Shown piece by piece: positions 1-6,960 of a stretch of DNA of 14,000 nucleotides. The stretch lies in the NCBI GenBank assembly GCA_964450185.1, contig CAYVCL010000074.1:1-14000 (forward strand), read 5' to 3'. How positions within the stretch are numbered: position 1 is the stretch's first letter; each line of letters begins with the position of its first letter. A model generated the notes under the pieces. That model worked only from the letters and a program-made list of their open reading frames with translations, did no database searches and was not told the origin of the DNA. The DNA is from RUG11237 sp964450185. Its GTDB lineage: Bacteria > Bacillota > Clostridia > Lachnospirales > Lachnospiraceae. The position numbers and the translations under genes were made by a program.

Positions 1-272
1 GCTTTCTTACGTGCATCGCTTAAGATTTCTTCTGCTTCTTTGTTTACATCCTTTAACTTTGCTTCGTATTCTTCCTTCATGCTTATGGCAGATTTCTTTT
101 CGTTATCAGCAGTATCCAAATCATTTTGAATTCTGTCCTGTCTTGATTTCAAGAAATCTCTTACCGGATTAAAGAACAGGTAAGATGCCACAATAACAAG
201 GAAAAACACATTCACTGCAGTAAATACACTATCTGCAATTAATTGTAAATCCAAATCAAATAAACGTTCCAA
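1..272 (-). CDS. atpF: ATP synthase F0 subunit b, 5' part (runs off left edge)
   Basis: This is the N-terminal 90 residues of the peripheral-stalk b subunit, which holds the F1 head against the membrane a subunit. I translated it by hand from a TTG start at 272, preceded by a strong GGAAAGGAGG about 7 bases upstream; there is no better ATG nearby. The protein begins MERLFDLDLQLIADS. It then has one hydrophobic helix (about residues 12-34, VFTAVNVFFLVIVASYLFF), the conserved NPVRDFLKSR membrane-exit segment, and a highly charged helix (residues 41-90) typical of the b-subunit dimer. The rest lies to the left of the window. It follows atpE by 74 bp in the same direction, matching the usual atpB-atpE-atpF order. 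A TTG start may lower its translation relative to the c subunit (inference). Confidence 0.93.
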   Translation of the reverse strand, partial: MERLFDLDLQLIADSVFTAVNVFFLVIVASYLFFNPVRDFLKSRQDRIQNDLDTADNEKKSAISMKEEYEAKLKDVNKEAEEILSDARKK

Positions 273-299
273 GGTCCAGCCTCCTTTCCACTCGTATTC

Positions 300-327
300 G
301 TAACGGTTTCACTATGTGAAATGTTAC
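300..327 (-). promoter_or_regulatory. Intercistronic hairpin between atpE and atpF
   Basis: An inverted repeat lies in the 74-bp gap after atpE: GTAAC (300-304) pairs with GTTAC (323-327), and TTTCAC (307-312) pairs with GTGAAA (316-321) around a 3-base loop. It has no T-tract, so it is not a standard terminator. A hairpin here could protect the 3' end of an atpE-containing transcript or set the relative yield of c versus b; that role is inferred from position only. Confidence 0.5.
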
Positions 328-346
328 CTGCATTTCTGACTGTATC

Positions 347-598
347 TTATACAAGTGGTTTAACAAATAACAGCAAGAATGCAATAAGTAAGCCGTAAAG
401 ACCTGTTGTTTCCGCTACCGCCTGACCTAAAAGCATGGTAGAAGTAATGTCTGATTTTGCACCCGGATTTCTACCAACAGCACTTGCTGCATAACCTGCT
501 GCAATACCCTGTCCAATACCAGGACCAATACCTGCGATAACCGCTAAACCTGCACCGATTGCTGAACATGCTAAAATTAAATCTTCTCCTGTAATCAT
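347..598 (-). CDS. atpE: ATP synthase F0 subunit c (probable Na+-type rotor)
   Basis: This is the proteolipid that forms the rotating c-ring. At 83 residues it has the expected length and the hairpin of two hydrophobic helices (about 6-28 and 54-78) joined by the polar loop SAVGRNPGAKSD, whose RxP motif contacts F1. The carboxylate that carries the ion is Glu63, in AVAETTGLYG. Gln30 in GPGIGQG, Thr64, Thr65 and Tyr68 surround it. In the Ilyobacter tartaricus Na+-ATPase the equivalent ligands are Gln32, Glu65, Ser66, Thr67 and Tyr70, so the Na+-binding set is kept with Thr for Ser. This predicts sodium coupling, though binding of protons cannot be excluded from sequence. The start is supported by AGGAGG 8-9 bases upstream. 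It lies 42 bp after atpB in the operon. Confidence 0.96.
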   Translation of the reverse strand: MITGEDLILACSAIGAGLAVIAGIGPGIGQGIAAGYAASAVGRNPGAKSDITSTMLLGQAVAETTGLYGLLIAFLLLFVKPLV

Positions 599-640
599 AT
601 CATTTTCCTCCTGTTTCTTATCATAGTTTTTGTTTTCGTT

Positions 641-1369
641 TTATGCATCTGAAAGTTTGTCATTGACATATGTCATTGTAAGCATACAGAATACATATGT
701 CTGAATTGCTCCGGCAAATAAGTCAAAATATACATGTAGAACTGCCGGGAATCCAAATTTCAAAAAGATTGGTAAGAGCCCATACACCAGTGCCATCATA
801 ACGGTACCGGATAATACGTTACCAAACAAACGTAACGAAAGTGAAATAGGTACTGCAACTTCACCGATTATATTAACCGGCAAAAACAGTGGTATTGGAT
901 CCATTAAGGATTTCACCGCGCCCCATTTGTTATGTTTTATATTATTAAACTGAATAATACAGAACGATAACAAACCTAACGGGAAAGTTACACCGTAGTC
1001 TGCGGTAGGCGGTCTAAGTCCAAAAACACCTGAGATATTGCTGATTAAAATGAAAATAAAAATACTTCCAATATAGTTTGCAAATTTATGGGCATTGCCC
1101 CCAAGGCTGCCTTTTACCATATTGTCCAGCATTTCCACAATCAGCTCAGCTACATTTTGAAGCCCTTTTGGAACCTGGGCAGGTTTCTTCATTTTCCTTT
1201 TGATTGCAATGAAGAAAATCAATAGAACCAAATCCACAATCAGAACACTGACATGTGTCGTGGTAATCCACAATTCCTGTCCAAATAGTTCATAGGAAAA
1301 CAGACCTTTAATCATGAAGCCCATATCACTGCTTGCTGCAACTGCACCTGCTGTACTCACCAACTCCAT
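641..1369 (-). CDS. atpB: ATP synthase F0 subunit a
   Basis: This is the stator membrane subunit that provides the half-channels for ion passage to the c-ring. It is 242 residues from the ATG at 1369, which has AGGAGGG 7-8 bases upstream. An upstream in-frame ATG at 1393 would place that ribosome site inside the gene and is rejected. The protein is hydrophobic with about five to six helices. The signature block LSLRLFGNVLSG contains the essential arginine (Arg180, equivalent to E. coli Arg210), followed by the amphipathic AGAIQTYVFCMLTMTYVNDKL C-terminal helix. It lies between atpI (46-bp gap) and atpE (42-bp gap). The low similarity of its N-terminus to proteobacterial a subunits is normal for Firmicutes. 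Confidence 0.96.
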   Translation of the reverse strand: MELVSTAGAVAASSDMGFMIKGLFSYELFGQELWITTTHVSVLIVDLVLLIFFIAIKRKMKKPAQVPKGLQNVAELIVEMLDNMVKGSLGGNAHKFANYIGSIFIFILISNISGVFGLRPPTADYGVTFPLGLLSFCIIQFNNIKHNKWGAVKSLMDPIPLFLPVNIIGEVAVPISLSLRLFGNVLSGTVMMALVYGLLPIFLKFGFPAVLHVYFDLFAGAIQTYVFCMLTMTYVNDKLSDA

Positions 1370-1415
1370 CTGCTCACCCTCCTTTTTTTTCATTGTCAGA
1401 TGAAAGCATTCGCTC

Positions 1416-1820
1416 TTATCTGCGGTTATATGTTAATCTATTCATATATTTATGAATATGCGGTTGCAACATGGCTCCCGCTTTTAACCCAAATAAACCA
1501 ACAAAGCACATTAAAATGGCAGTATTCCCCAATTCCATCTCTACCATCAGTGCTAATACAATAATAATGGCAAGTAACCGTATAAAATATGCCACTGCCA
1601 TTTTTGTCTGTGCTGTTTTTTCCTCAAAATCCAATACTTTTTCCAATGTGGACTGCATATGGATGGCACGCCATATGGAAACGGCAATTCCAATTATCAG
1701 TCCTGTCAAAAACATTTTCTTATCTTCGAGCCACCATACACCTAGCAGCGCAACTACTATGCCAAACAATAGCGTCCCCAGTATTAACTCCTTTAATACA
1801 CTGCTATTTTCGTCTGTCAT
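1416..1820 (-). CDS. atpI: ATP synthase subunit I family membrane protein (AtpI)
   Basis: A 134-residue protein with four predicted membrane helices (about 10-31, 36-54, 74-95 and 98-118), a charged cytoplasmic segment between helices 2 and 3, and a basic tail (HIHKYMNRLTYNRR). Its place directly before atpB and its topology match the AtpI/subunit I family. In other bacteria that family is reported to help assemble the c-ring or, together with AtpZ, to take up Mg2+/Ca2+. The start at 1820 is chosen because AGGAGG lies about 10 bases upstream; an in-frame ATG at 1844 lies upstream of that site. The first 17 bp overlap the end of the preceding atpZ gene, which suggests translational coupling. 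Sequence conservation in this family is weak, so the call leans on context. Confidence 0.85.
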   Translation of the reverse strand: MTDENSSVLKELILGTLLFGIVVALLGVWWLEDKKMFLTGLIIGIAVSIWRAIHMQSTLEKVLDFEEKTAQTKMAVAYFIRLLAIIIVLALMVEMELGNTAILMCFVGLFGLKAGAMLQPHIHKYMNRLTYNRR

Positions 1821-2043
1821 GACCTGATTCCTCCTCATTGTCATAAATTGCCTTTACCGAAATGTATACATTTCGAAATCCTGCCATTGCTCCCAAAACA
1901 AAAAGTGGAATCACAAAATAAGTTCCGCACTTTTTATCTATAAATATCCCCAAAAAAGAGCACAAAAAAATAGGAACCAGCATGTGTATGGAAAGCTGTG
2001 TAATCATAGCTAATGATTTGTAGACACTTTTCTTATACTTCAT
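1804..2043 (-). CDS. atpZ: AtpZ/AtpI-like small membrane protein, first gene of the ATP synthase operon
   Basis: A 79-residue protein with two membrane helices (about 14-35 and 43-62) and a charged C-terminus (DNEEESGHDRRK). The motif FLGIFIDKKCGTYFVIPLFVLGAMAGFRNVY is split across the two helices and is the typical family pattern: G..iD...gt, then a Gly-rich second helix ending in an aromatic/basic turn. AtpZ proteins lie at the head of many Firmicutes atp operons. In alkaliphilic Bacillus, AtpZ with AtpI has been linked to divalent cation uptake. The start at 2043 has AAAGGAG 5-6 bases upstream; an in-frame ATG at 2058 would put that site inside the gene. It overlaps atpI by 17 bp. Confidence 0.85.
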   Translation of the reverse strand: MKYKKSVYKSLAMITQLSIHMLVPIFLCSFLGIFIDKKCGTYFVIPLFVLGAMAGFRNVYISVKAIYDNEEESGHDRRK

Positions 2044-2144
2044 GCCTGCTCCTTTCAATGGTAGCAGAATCGCTTTAAAACAAATTATTAAAACTTTTCT
2101 TACCCCTCATGATATATATAGCTTCCCCAAATATTTCTTTTTCT

Positions 2145-2173
2145 ATTATATCATTTTTTCGTCAAAAGTCCAT
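2145..2173 (-). promoter_or_regulatory. Probable promoter of the atp operon (extended -10)
   Basis: On the minus strand TGATATAAT (2153-2145) is a perfect TATAAT preceded by the extended -10 TGn. The -35 position (2168-2173) is poor. A TTGACG nearby (2165-2160) is only about 9-10 bases from the -10, too close for a normal spacer. It lies about 100 bp before the atpZ start, downstream of the terminator at 2193-2239. Confidence 0.6.
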
Positions 2174-2192
2174 AGAATTTATGCAATTTTTA

Positions 2193-2239
2193 CAAAAAAA
2201 ATGCCACCATAACGAATCCTTTGGTCATTATGGTAGCAT
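2193..2239 (-). terminator. Rho-independent terminator of the BIG2/LRR gene
   Basis: On the minus strand a 12-bp stem (2228-2239 with 2201-2212, one G.T wobble) and a 15-base loop are followed by eight T residues (2200-2193). It begins 19 bp after the stop codon of the upstream LRR gene and insulates it from the atp operon promoter. Confidence 0.85.
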
Positions 2240-2257
2240 TTTCCAGTTTCGATAGAA

Positions 2258-4789
2258 TTATTTTATCGCATAAAACGCTGCTTCAAAATCCTCCGGTGAA
2301 GTATAAAGTGTTCCATTCCATGTGATACCGGTCAGATTTTCACAGTTACCAAATATTTGATTTCCAATGCTTTCCACACTGCTTGGTATGGTAATGCTCT
2401 TTAAACTACTACAACCTCCAAAAGCTCCATAATCAATACTGATTACTCCTTCCGGTATAGTAAGACTCTCTAAGTTAACACAACAACAAAAAGCATTTAC
2501 CCCAATACTTGTCACGCCTTCTGGTATGGTAAAACTTGTCAAGCCGTACGCCCCACTAAATGCATACCCACCTATCGCAGTTATGTCCTCTGGAATTTTT
2601 GTATTTATGCATCCCAAGAACAACGTATCGCTTTGGGTTTCGATAATTGCATTGCAGTCATTACGACTGTCATACACCAAATTTTCAGAATCTACCTGAA
2701 TACTTTCCAAACTTGGACAGGTATCAAAAGAATTTCTGCTTATTTTTTTTATATTTTTTGGAATAAATATACTTTTCAATCCTTTGCACCCATAAAATGC
2801 ACCGTCACCTATGGTTGTTACATTTTCCGGTATTTCTATAGATTCTAAACTCTCACAAAATGCAAATGCGTCATTTTTAATTGTATTCACGGTATCCGGT
2901 ATTTTCACAGATGTCAACTTCACGCACCCATAAAGCAACTGGCTTGAAAGCGTTGTCACTCCACTTGGAATCTCAATGCTTGTTAAACTATAGCACTCCT
3001 GGAACGCACAATTTTCCAGTGTCACAGCACTATCCGGTAATATCACATTGTTCAATTTCGTACAGTGTATAAAGGCAGCAATCCCTATTCTTTTCAGGTT
3101 TGATGGTAAGTTAATCTGTTCCAACGACTCGCAATAAGTAAACGCATTCCTTTTAATGTAGGTTACACTCTCCGGAATTGTAATATCTGTTAAAGCTTCA
3201 CAATAAAAAAACATTCCTTCTTCAATTTCCGTAATATCGCCTTTTATTGTAACACTTTTTAAATTACTACAATACCCAAAAGCTTCTTTTCCAATACTTG
3301 TTATCTTCTCTGAAAGAGTGATGCTTTCCAATTCTTTACAACCATAAAAAGCCCTTTCTCCAATGCTAGTTACCGTATCAGGAATTATTGTATTTCTATA
3401 TGCAAACACCAGTTTGTTATCCACTGTTTCAATAATCCCATTACAGGAGTCCCTGCTGTCATAGTTTGGATTTTCGCTGTCTACTTCGATATGCTCCAAA
3501 CTAGTACAGTTCCCAAAGACATTTTCTTCTATCGTACTTACATTTTTAGGAATGGTTACCTGCGAAATATTAATGCAGCCTGCAAATGCACTTGCGCCAA
3601 GAGTTTCCAAACTTTCCGGAAATGTAATTTCTGTCAAACTTACGCAATCAATAAATGCTGCAAAACCAATCTTTTTCAAATTTGGCGGAAGCGTGATCTC
3701 CTCCAAACACCAACAATCGCGAAAAGTATTGGTTTTAATTTCTGTTACTCCGGAAGGAATATTTACTGTCACCATATTGCGGCAACCTTCAAACGCACTT
3801 ACTCCAATACTTGTCACACTGTCTGGAATCGTTGCACTCACCAAAGTATCACAATAACTAAACGCTGAATATCCGATTTCTGTAACACCATCCGGAATCA
3901 CTAAATGAGTTGCCTCATTATCATTTTCAATACCTGTCACCTTTTTCTTCGTGTCATCCTCATAAATAAGAATAGCTTCCACCTCTTTTGGTGCTTCTGT
4001 TGGCTGCAAGGTTACCGTTGGTGTAGCAGTAATGCTAATGCTTGGAATTACTGTTGGTGTTTCGGGACTTATAACCCCGGAACTTGGTGTTGGAATCTGT
4101 GTTGCTGTTGGCATTGGTGTCTGTGTCGGCATGAATGTCGGTGTTACTTCCGGCACTTCAGTCGGTGTCACTTCCGGTATTTTCATCGGTGTCACTTCCG
4201 GCACTTTTGTCGGCTCCAACGTTGCTGTTGGAGTTACCACTTTTGCCGAATCTGTTACCTTTACTTTACATTTTAAAGTCCTCTTTGACACAGTCGCTGA
4301 GATAGTTGTAGTTCCGACCCCCACTGCCTTCACTACACCCTTTTTCGTTACTGTGGCAACTTTTTTGTTGCTGGTACGCCATTTTACGGTGCCGGACGCA
4401 TTCTTCACCTTCAACGTTGTACTTTTTCCCTTATTCAATGTGACACTTTTCTTATTCAGTGACATTGCAGGTTTTACGGTTACCTTACAAGTGAATTTTT
4501 TCCCATTCACTTTCGCATAAATCTTAGCTGTTCCCGCTTTTTTTGCCGTAACAACTCCTTTTTGAGTGACGGTAGCTACTTTCTTCTTGCTGGTAGACCA
4601 CTTTACTTTCTCTTTCGTGTTTTTCACCTTTAAAGTTGTCTTTTCCCCTGCATAAAGTGTTACCTTTGTCTTACTCAACTTTACCTTTGCTGCCGCATTA
4701 CTTTCCATTGGTATACATAAGGATGATAATAAACATACCATCAGCAAACCAACAAATACCTTACGACTTCTTCTCCCAAGCATTTTCAT
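2258..4789 (-). CDS. Secreted BspA-like leucine-rich repeat protein with two N-terminal BIG2 domains
   Basis: An 843-residue exported protein. Residues 1-33 are a signal peptide (basic GRRSRK, hydrophobic VFVGLLMVCLLSSL, likely cleavage after SNAA). Residues 35-106 and 108-179 are two bacterial Ig-like (BIG2) domains, each with KVKW.TS.KKVATVT.KGVV and a late CKV strand. Residues 186-267 are a Thr/Pro linker with three 8-residue VPEVTPT-like units. From about residue 295 to the end run about 22 BspA-type leucine-rich repeats of about 23 residues (LTSITIP.SVTSIG..AF.GC pattern), interrupted twice by a longer VDSEN..YDSR..CN.IIET insert. There is no LPXTG or other sorting signal, so it is either released or held by the BIG2 domains (inference). 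The ATG at 4789 is preferred: AGGAAAGGAG lies 8 bases upstream, and the in-frame ATG at 4810 would leave only about 10 bases after the predicted transcription start. Members of the family act in adhesion and host or bacterial binding; no ligand can be read here. Confidence 0.9.
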   Translation of the reverse strand: MKMLGRRSRKVFVGLLMVCLLSSLCIPMESNAAAKVKLSKTKVTLYAGEKTTLKVKNTKEKVKWSTSKKKVATVTQKGVVTAKKAGTAKIYAKVNGKKFTCKVTVKPAMSLNKKSVTLNKGKSTTLKVKNASGTVKWRTSNKKVATVTKKGVVKAVGVGTTTISATVSKRTLKCKVKVTDSAKVVTPTATLEPTKVPEVTPMKIPEVTPTEVPEVTPTFMPTQTPMPTATQIPTPSSGVISPETPTVIPSISITATPTVTLQPTEAPKEVEAILIYEDDTKKKVTGIENDNEATHLVIPDGVTEIGYSAFSYCDTLVSATIPDSVTSIGVSAFEGCRNMVTVNIPSGVTEIKTNTFRDCWCLEEITLPPNLKKIGFAAFIDCVSLTEITFPESLETLGASAFAGCINISQVTIPKNVSTIEENVFGNCTSLEHIEVDSENPNYDSRDSCNGIIETVDNKLVFAYRNTIIPDTVTSIGERAFYGCKELESITLSEKITSIGKEAFGYCSNLKSVTIKGDITEIEEGMFFYCEALTDITIPESVTYIKRNAFTYCESLEQINLPSNLKRIGIAAFIHCTKLNNVILPDSAVTLENCAFQECYSLTSIEIPSGVTTLSSQLLYGCVKLTSVKIPDTVNTIKNDAFAFCESLESIEIPENVTTIGDGAFYGCKGLKSIFIPKNIKKISRNSFDTCPSLESIQVDSENLVYDSRNDCNAIIETQSDTLFLGCINTKIPEDITAIGGYAFSGAYGLTSFTIPEGVTSIGVNAFCCCVNLESLTIPEGVISIDYGAFGGCSSLKSITIPSSVESIGNQIFGNCENLTGITWNGTLYTSPEDFEAAFYAIK

Positions 4790-4826
4790 ATTGACTGCTC
4801 CTTTCCTCATATAAAATTCCTTTTTT

Positions 4827-4835
4827 ATTATACCA
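4827..4835 (-). promoter_or_regulatory. Extended -10 promoter of the BIG2/LRR gene
   Basis: TGGTATAAT on the minus strand (4835-4827) is a consensus -10 with TGn. No good -35 is visible 16-18 bases upstream. Predicted transcription starts near 4820, giving about a 30-base leader to the ATG at 4789. Confidence 0.6.
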
Positions 4836-4869
4836 TTTTTTGCTAAATTCTACATCCCTATTTTAAATC

Positions 4870-4914
4870 AAAAAAATCACCGTCATAATGATTTTCATTC
4901 ATTATGACGATGAT
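4870..4914 (-). terminator. Rho-independent terminator of the PspA-GIDE operon
   Basis: A 16-bp stem (4899-4914 with 4876-4891, one wobble pair) and a 7-base loop (4892-4898) are followed on the minus strand by a run of T residues (4875-4870). It begins 15 bp after the stop codon of the GIDE-domain gene at 4930 and separates this operon from the LRR gene. Confidence 0.88.
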
Positions 4915-4929
4915 TTATTCACTTTAGAA

Positions 4930-5715
4930 TTATCGTGTCATCATGATTAAGCCAATAACTACTGCTACTGCCGCAATCACCCATGATATCTTTTTACTTG
5001 ATTCGTTGCCTGCTACAAGTTCGTCTTCTGATTTGTAGGTTAATTTAGAAGCTGACTGTCCCACTCTGCTGTGCCCAACATAGTAGGTATCACCCATTTT
5101 ATATAACTCACCTAACACATAAATTGGCTGGTTTACTAAAAACACTTTTTCCACAAGACGATAGCCCAAAAACTTACTGCCGCTTCCACGACCCCAAATA
5201 CTAAGGAAATGACTATGACTCTGCATCCATGGAGAGCTTTCTCGTTCCATACGGTCACATCCGCACTGTAAATCTGCTTCTGCTCCAAAGCTTTCCACAT
5301 CGATACAAATTCCCTCTGCATAACTGTCATCTCTCAAATATACCGGAACCATACTGCGTTCATGAGATAACTTTTCTTCTTTTTTGTCTGTTCTTGTTCT
5401 ACGATTACCGTCGCTGTCGGTGTAGTGTTCCACCACTTGGGATACCGCATATGTAATGTCTTCGTAATAAGCTGCTTCACGCTCTGTAAAAGGGGCAATT
5501 ACTTTTTCCTTTGTAAAAATATTACCTTTTAATTCCACGTAATGTCTGTAATTACTGTCGGTTGCTGACAGTGAATCTACAATATCTATGGCATCTGCAA
5601 TTTTTGATGTTTCTACTGATTGAATTTCCAAATTCAGATGATTCATCTTTTTCGTCTGATAAACAGCAAATCCAATACCGGCTGCCATAATCACTAATCC
5701 TATGATAATTTCCAT
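4930..5715 (-). CDS. GIDE/BAM-domain membrane protein (bacterial relative of MULAN/MAPL, no RING)
   Basis: A 261-residue protein with one membrane helix at each end (about 3-19 and 243-259) and a soluble domain between. This matches the 'beside a membrane' topology of the GIDE domain, found in the eukaryotic E3 ligase MULAN/MAPL and in many bacterial proteins. Supporting blocks are VELKGNI, PFTEREAAYYEDI (early domain, where a ligated or bound partner strand usually lies), and GYRLVEKVFLVNQPIYVLGEL near residues 184-204. There is no RING finger, so the database name 'E3 ubiquitin ligase' should not be read as ligase activity. The ATG has GTGAGGGA a few bases upstream. It starts 18 bp after pspA stops, so the two are co-transcribed. 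Related bacterial GIDE genes often sit beside lemA or psp genes; a role in membrane stress is inferred from that. Confidence 0.82.
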   Translation of the reverse strand: MEIIIGLVIMAAGIGFAVYQTKKMNHLNLEIQSVETSKIADAIDIVDSLSATDSNYRHYVELKGNIFTKEKVIAPFTEREAAYYEDITYAVSQVVEHYTDSDGNRRTRTDKKEEKLSHERSMVPVYLRDDSYAEGICIDVESFGAEADLQCGCDRMERESSPWMQSHSHFLSIWGRGSGSKFLGYRLVEKVFLVNQPIYVLGELYKMGDTYYVGHSRVGQSASKLTYKSEDELVAGNESSKKISWVIAAVAVVIGLIMMTR

Positions 5716-5733
5716 TGTCCCTCACCTGTATCC

Positions 5734-6405
5734 TTAGTTTCCTTTATTCATTTCATCCATAAGACGCTGTAACTCTGCATCTACCGCCTGATTGGTTTCT
5801 AATTCTTTAAATTCATCTACTGCAAAGGTAGTATCTCCTGACATGGAAGCTGTAGCTTCTGCCGCTGCTTCTTTTGCCTCTACTTTCTGTTCCATCTTTT
5901 CTAATTTTGAAAATGCACTGTCTGCGTTAGTTCCGCTAACTGCTGTCGCTACGCTTTCGGTTGCTTCTGCCATTCTGGCTCTGGCAATCAGCATGTTCTG
6001 TTTCTGTCTTGCTTCATCTAATTTCTGCTGTAATGTTTCCACTCTGGAACGAAGTTCCTGTGTCTGCATAGACATCTGGTCGTATGACTTCTGCAGGCTT
6101 TCGATATTATTATCTGATTCTACCTTATTTGCCAATGCTTTCTTGGCTAAATCCTGATTTCCTGACTGCAATGCAAGTTTTGCTTTGTTTTCCCATTCCA
6201 TGGAATTAGATTTTGCCTTTTCCAAATGGTTTAACGCCTGCTTTTCACTTGCCATAGCCTGTCCAAGTGCCTGTGTAGCTTCTCGAACCTGCTTTTCCAT
6301 ATCAATGATGATTTGTTTCACCATTTTTTCCGGATCTTCTGCTCTGTCTAATAAATCGTTTACGTTTGCTTTCACTAAATCGGATACTCTGCTAAAAATT
6401 GACAT
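5734..6405 (-). CDS. pspA: PspA/IM30 family protein (phage shock protein A-like)
   Basis: A 223-residue peripheral membrane protein. It starts with the amphipathic helix MSIFSRVSDLVKANVNDLLDRAEDPEKM, whose DPEKM..QII.DME pattern is diagnostic of PspA/IM30. Long charged coiled-coil helices follow (about 25-160, with QKLDEARQKQNMLIARARMAEA). An Ala/Glu-rich segment and a short C-terminal helix (DAELQRLMDEMNKGN) complete it. These proteins form ESCRT-III-like membrane-remodelling assemblies and stabilise the membrane under stress. The ATG at 6405 is preferred because AGAGGTGG is 5-6 bases upstream; the in-frame GTG at 6414 overlaps that site. It is the middle gene of a three-gene operon, 27 bp after the membrane protein gene. 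No PspF or LiaRS-type regulator lies beside it, although a two-component system lies about 3 kb upstream. Confidence 0.93.
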   Translation of the reverse strand: MSIFSRVSDLVKANVNDLLDRAEDPEKMVKQIIIDMEKQVREATQALGQAMASEKQALNHLEKAKSNSMEWENKAKLALQSGNQDLAKKALANKVESDNNIESLQKSYDQMSMQTQELRSRVETLQQKLDEARQKQNMLIARARMAEATESVATAVSGTNADSAFSKLEKMEQKVEAKEAAAEATASMSGDTTFAVDEFKELETNQAVDAELQRLMDEMNKGN

Positions 6406-6432
6406 TTTTTCCACCTCTTAATTATTCATATT

Positions 6433-6849
6433 TTATTTTTTAAACAAGGAACGAAGCAACAAACCTGCCCCGGCAAATGTACAGCCAAACATAAGCACAA
6501 ACATATACAGACTTGTGGTAGCAAATCTGATTTGTACGCTTAATATGATAGACAGAATAATAATCACTGCACCTATCACTGTAACAATCCACCCAATAAT
6601 GGATTTTCCATTAAAGAAAAGCATTCCGATTCCCACTAATAATGGAAGTAACATCGCTCCGGTAGGTATCCCAAAACCACCGATTCGCCACTGGTACCAG
6701 TTCAAGCCCACATATGTATTTTTCATAATCATGAAAAGCCCCACTGCCAGCAGTATAATCCCCATAAAAAAATGCAACAACACATGATCTGTTCCCGACT
6801 TCTTTGGTTCATTAATCAATCTTTTCTCTAAATCGTCCATTTTTGACAT
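6433..6849 (-). CDS. Four-helix membrane protein of unknown function, first gene of the PspA operon
   Basis: A 138-residue protein I do not recognise as a named family. It has a charged N-terminus (MSKMDDLEKRLINEPKKSG), then four hydrophobic segments (about 24-43, 61-80, 84-106 and 112-135) and a basic end (RSLFKK). A conserved-looking aromatic loop, YVGLNWYQWRIGGFGIP, joins helices 1 and 2 and may face outside. GAGGGG lies 11 bases before the ATG, a slightly long spacing; a second ATG three codons later is possible. It is followed 27 bp later by pspA and then the GIDE gene, so it is probably a membrane partner or anchor for that pair, comparable in position to PspB/PspC or LiaI/LiaF-type proteins. 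That comparison is by context, not sequence. Confidence 0.8.
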   Translation of the reverse strand: MSKMDDLEKRLINEPKKSGTDHVLLHFFMGIILLAVGLFMIMKNTYVGLNWYQWRIGGFGIPTGAMLLPLLVGIGMLFFNGKSIIGWIVTVIGAVIIILSIILSVQIRFATTSLYMFVLMFGCTFAGAGLLLRSLFKK

Positions 6850-6886
6850 GCTTTTGTATGCCCCTCTCTTTGTTTTCGTTAGGGGT

Positions 6887-6916
6887 ATTTTATCAAGTGG
6901 GGTGTTACGTTGTCAA
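6887..6916 (-). promoter_or_regulatory. Promoter of the membrane protein-PspA-GIDE operon
   Basis: On the minus strand a perfect -35 TTGACA (6916-6911) is separated by 18 bases from TAAAAT (6892-6887), which is preceded by an extended-type TGA. This is the best sigma-A promoter in the window. The leader then has CCCCT (near 6885-6881) able to pair with the AGGGG of the ribosome site (6861-6866); this is a weak, possible translation-control hairpin. Confidence 0.75.
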
Positions 6917-6960
6917 GTGTTATTGGGAGGGCGGAAATTCAGATTAATCGTTTGGGGGAC

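Noticed and set aside
2160..2165. TTGACG as the -35 of the atp operon promoter
   Set aside because: It lies only about 9-10 bases from the TATAAT, too close for sigma-A; the promoter is called by its extended -10 instead.
4032..4520. Plus-strand 162-codon Gly/Val/Thr-rich frame
   Set aside because: Antisense shadow of the Thr/Pro linker and BIG2 coding region of the minus-strand LRR gene.
4930..5715. E3 ubiquitin ligase activity for the GIDE-domain protein
   Set aside because: There is no RING finger; only the membrane-side domain is shared with the eukaryotic ligase.
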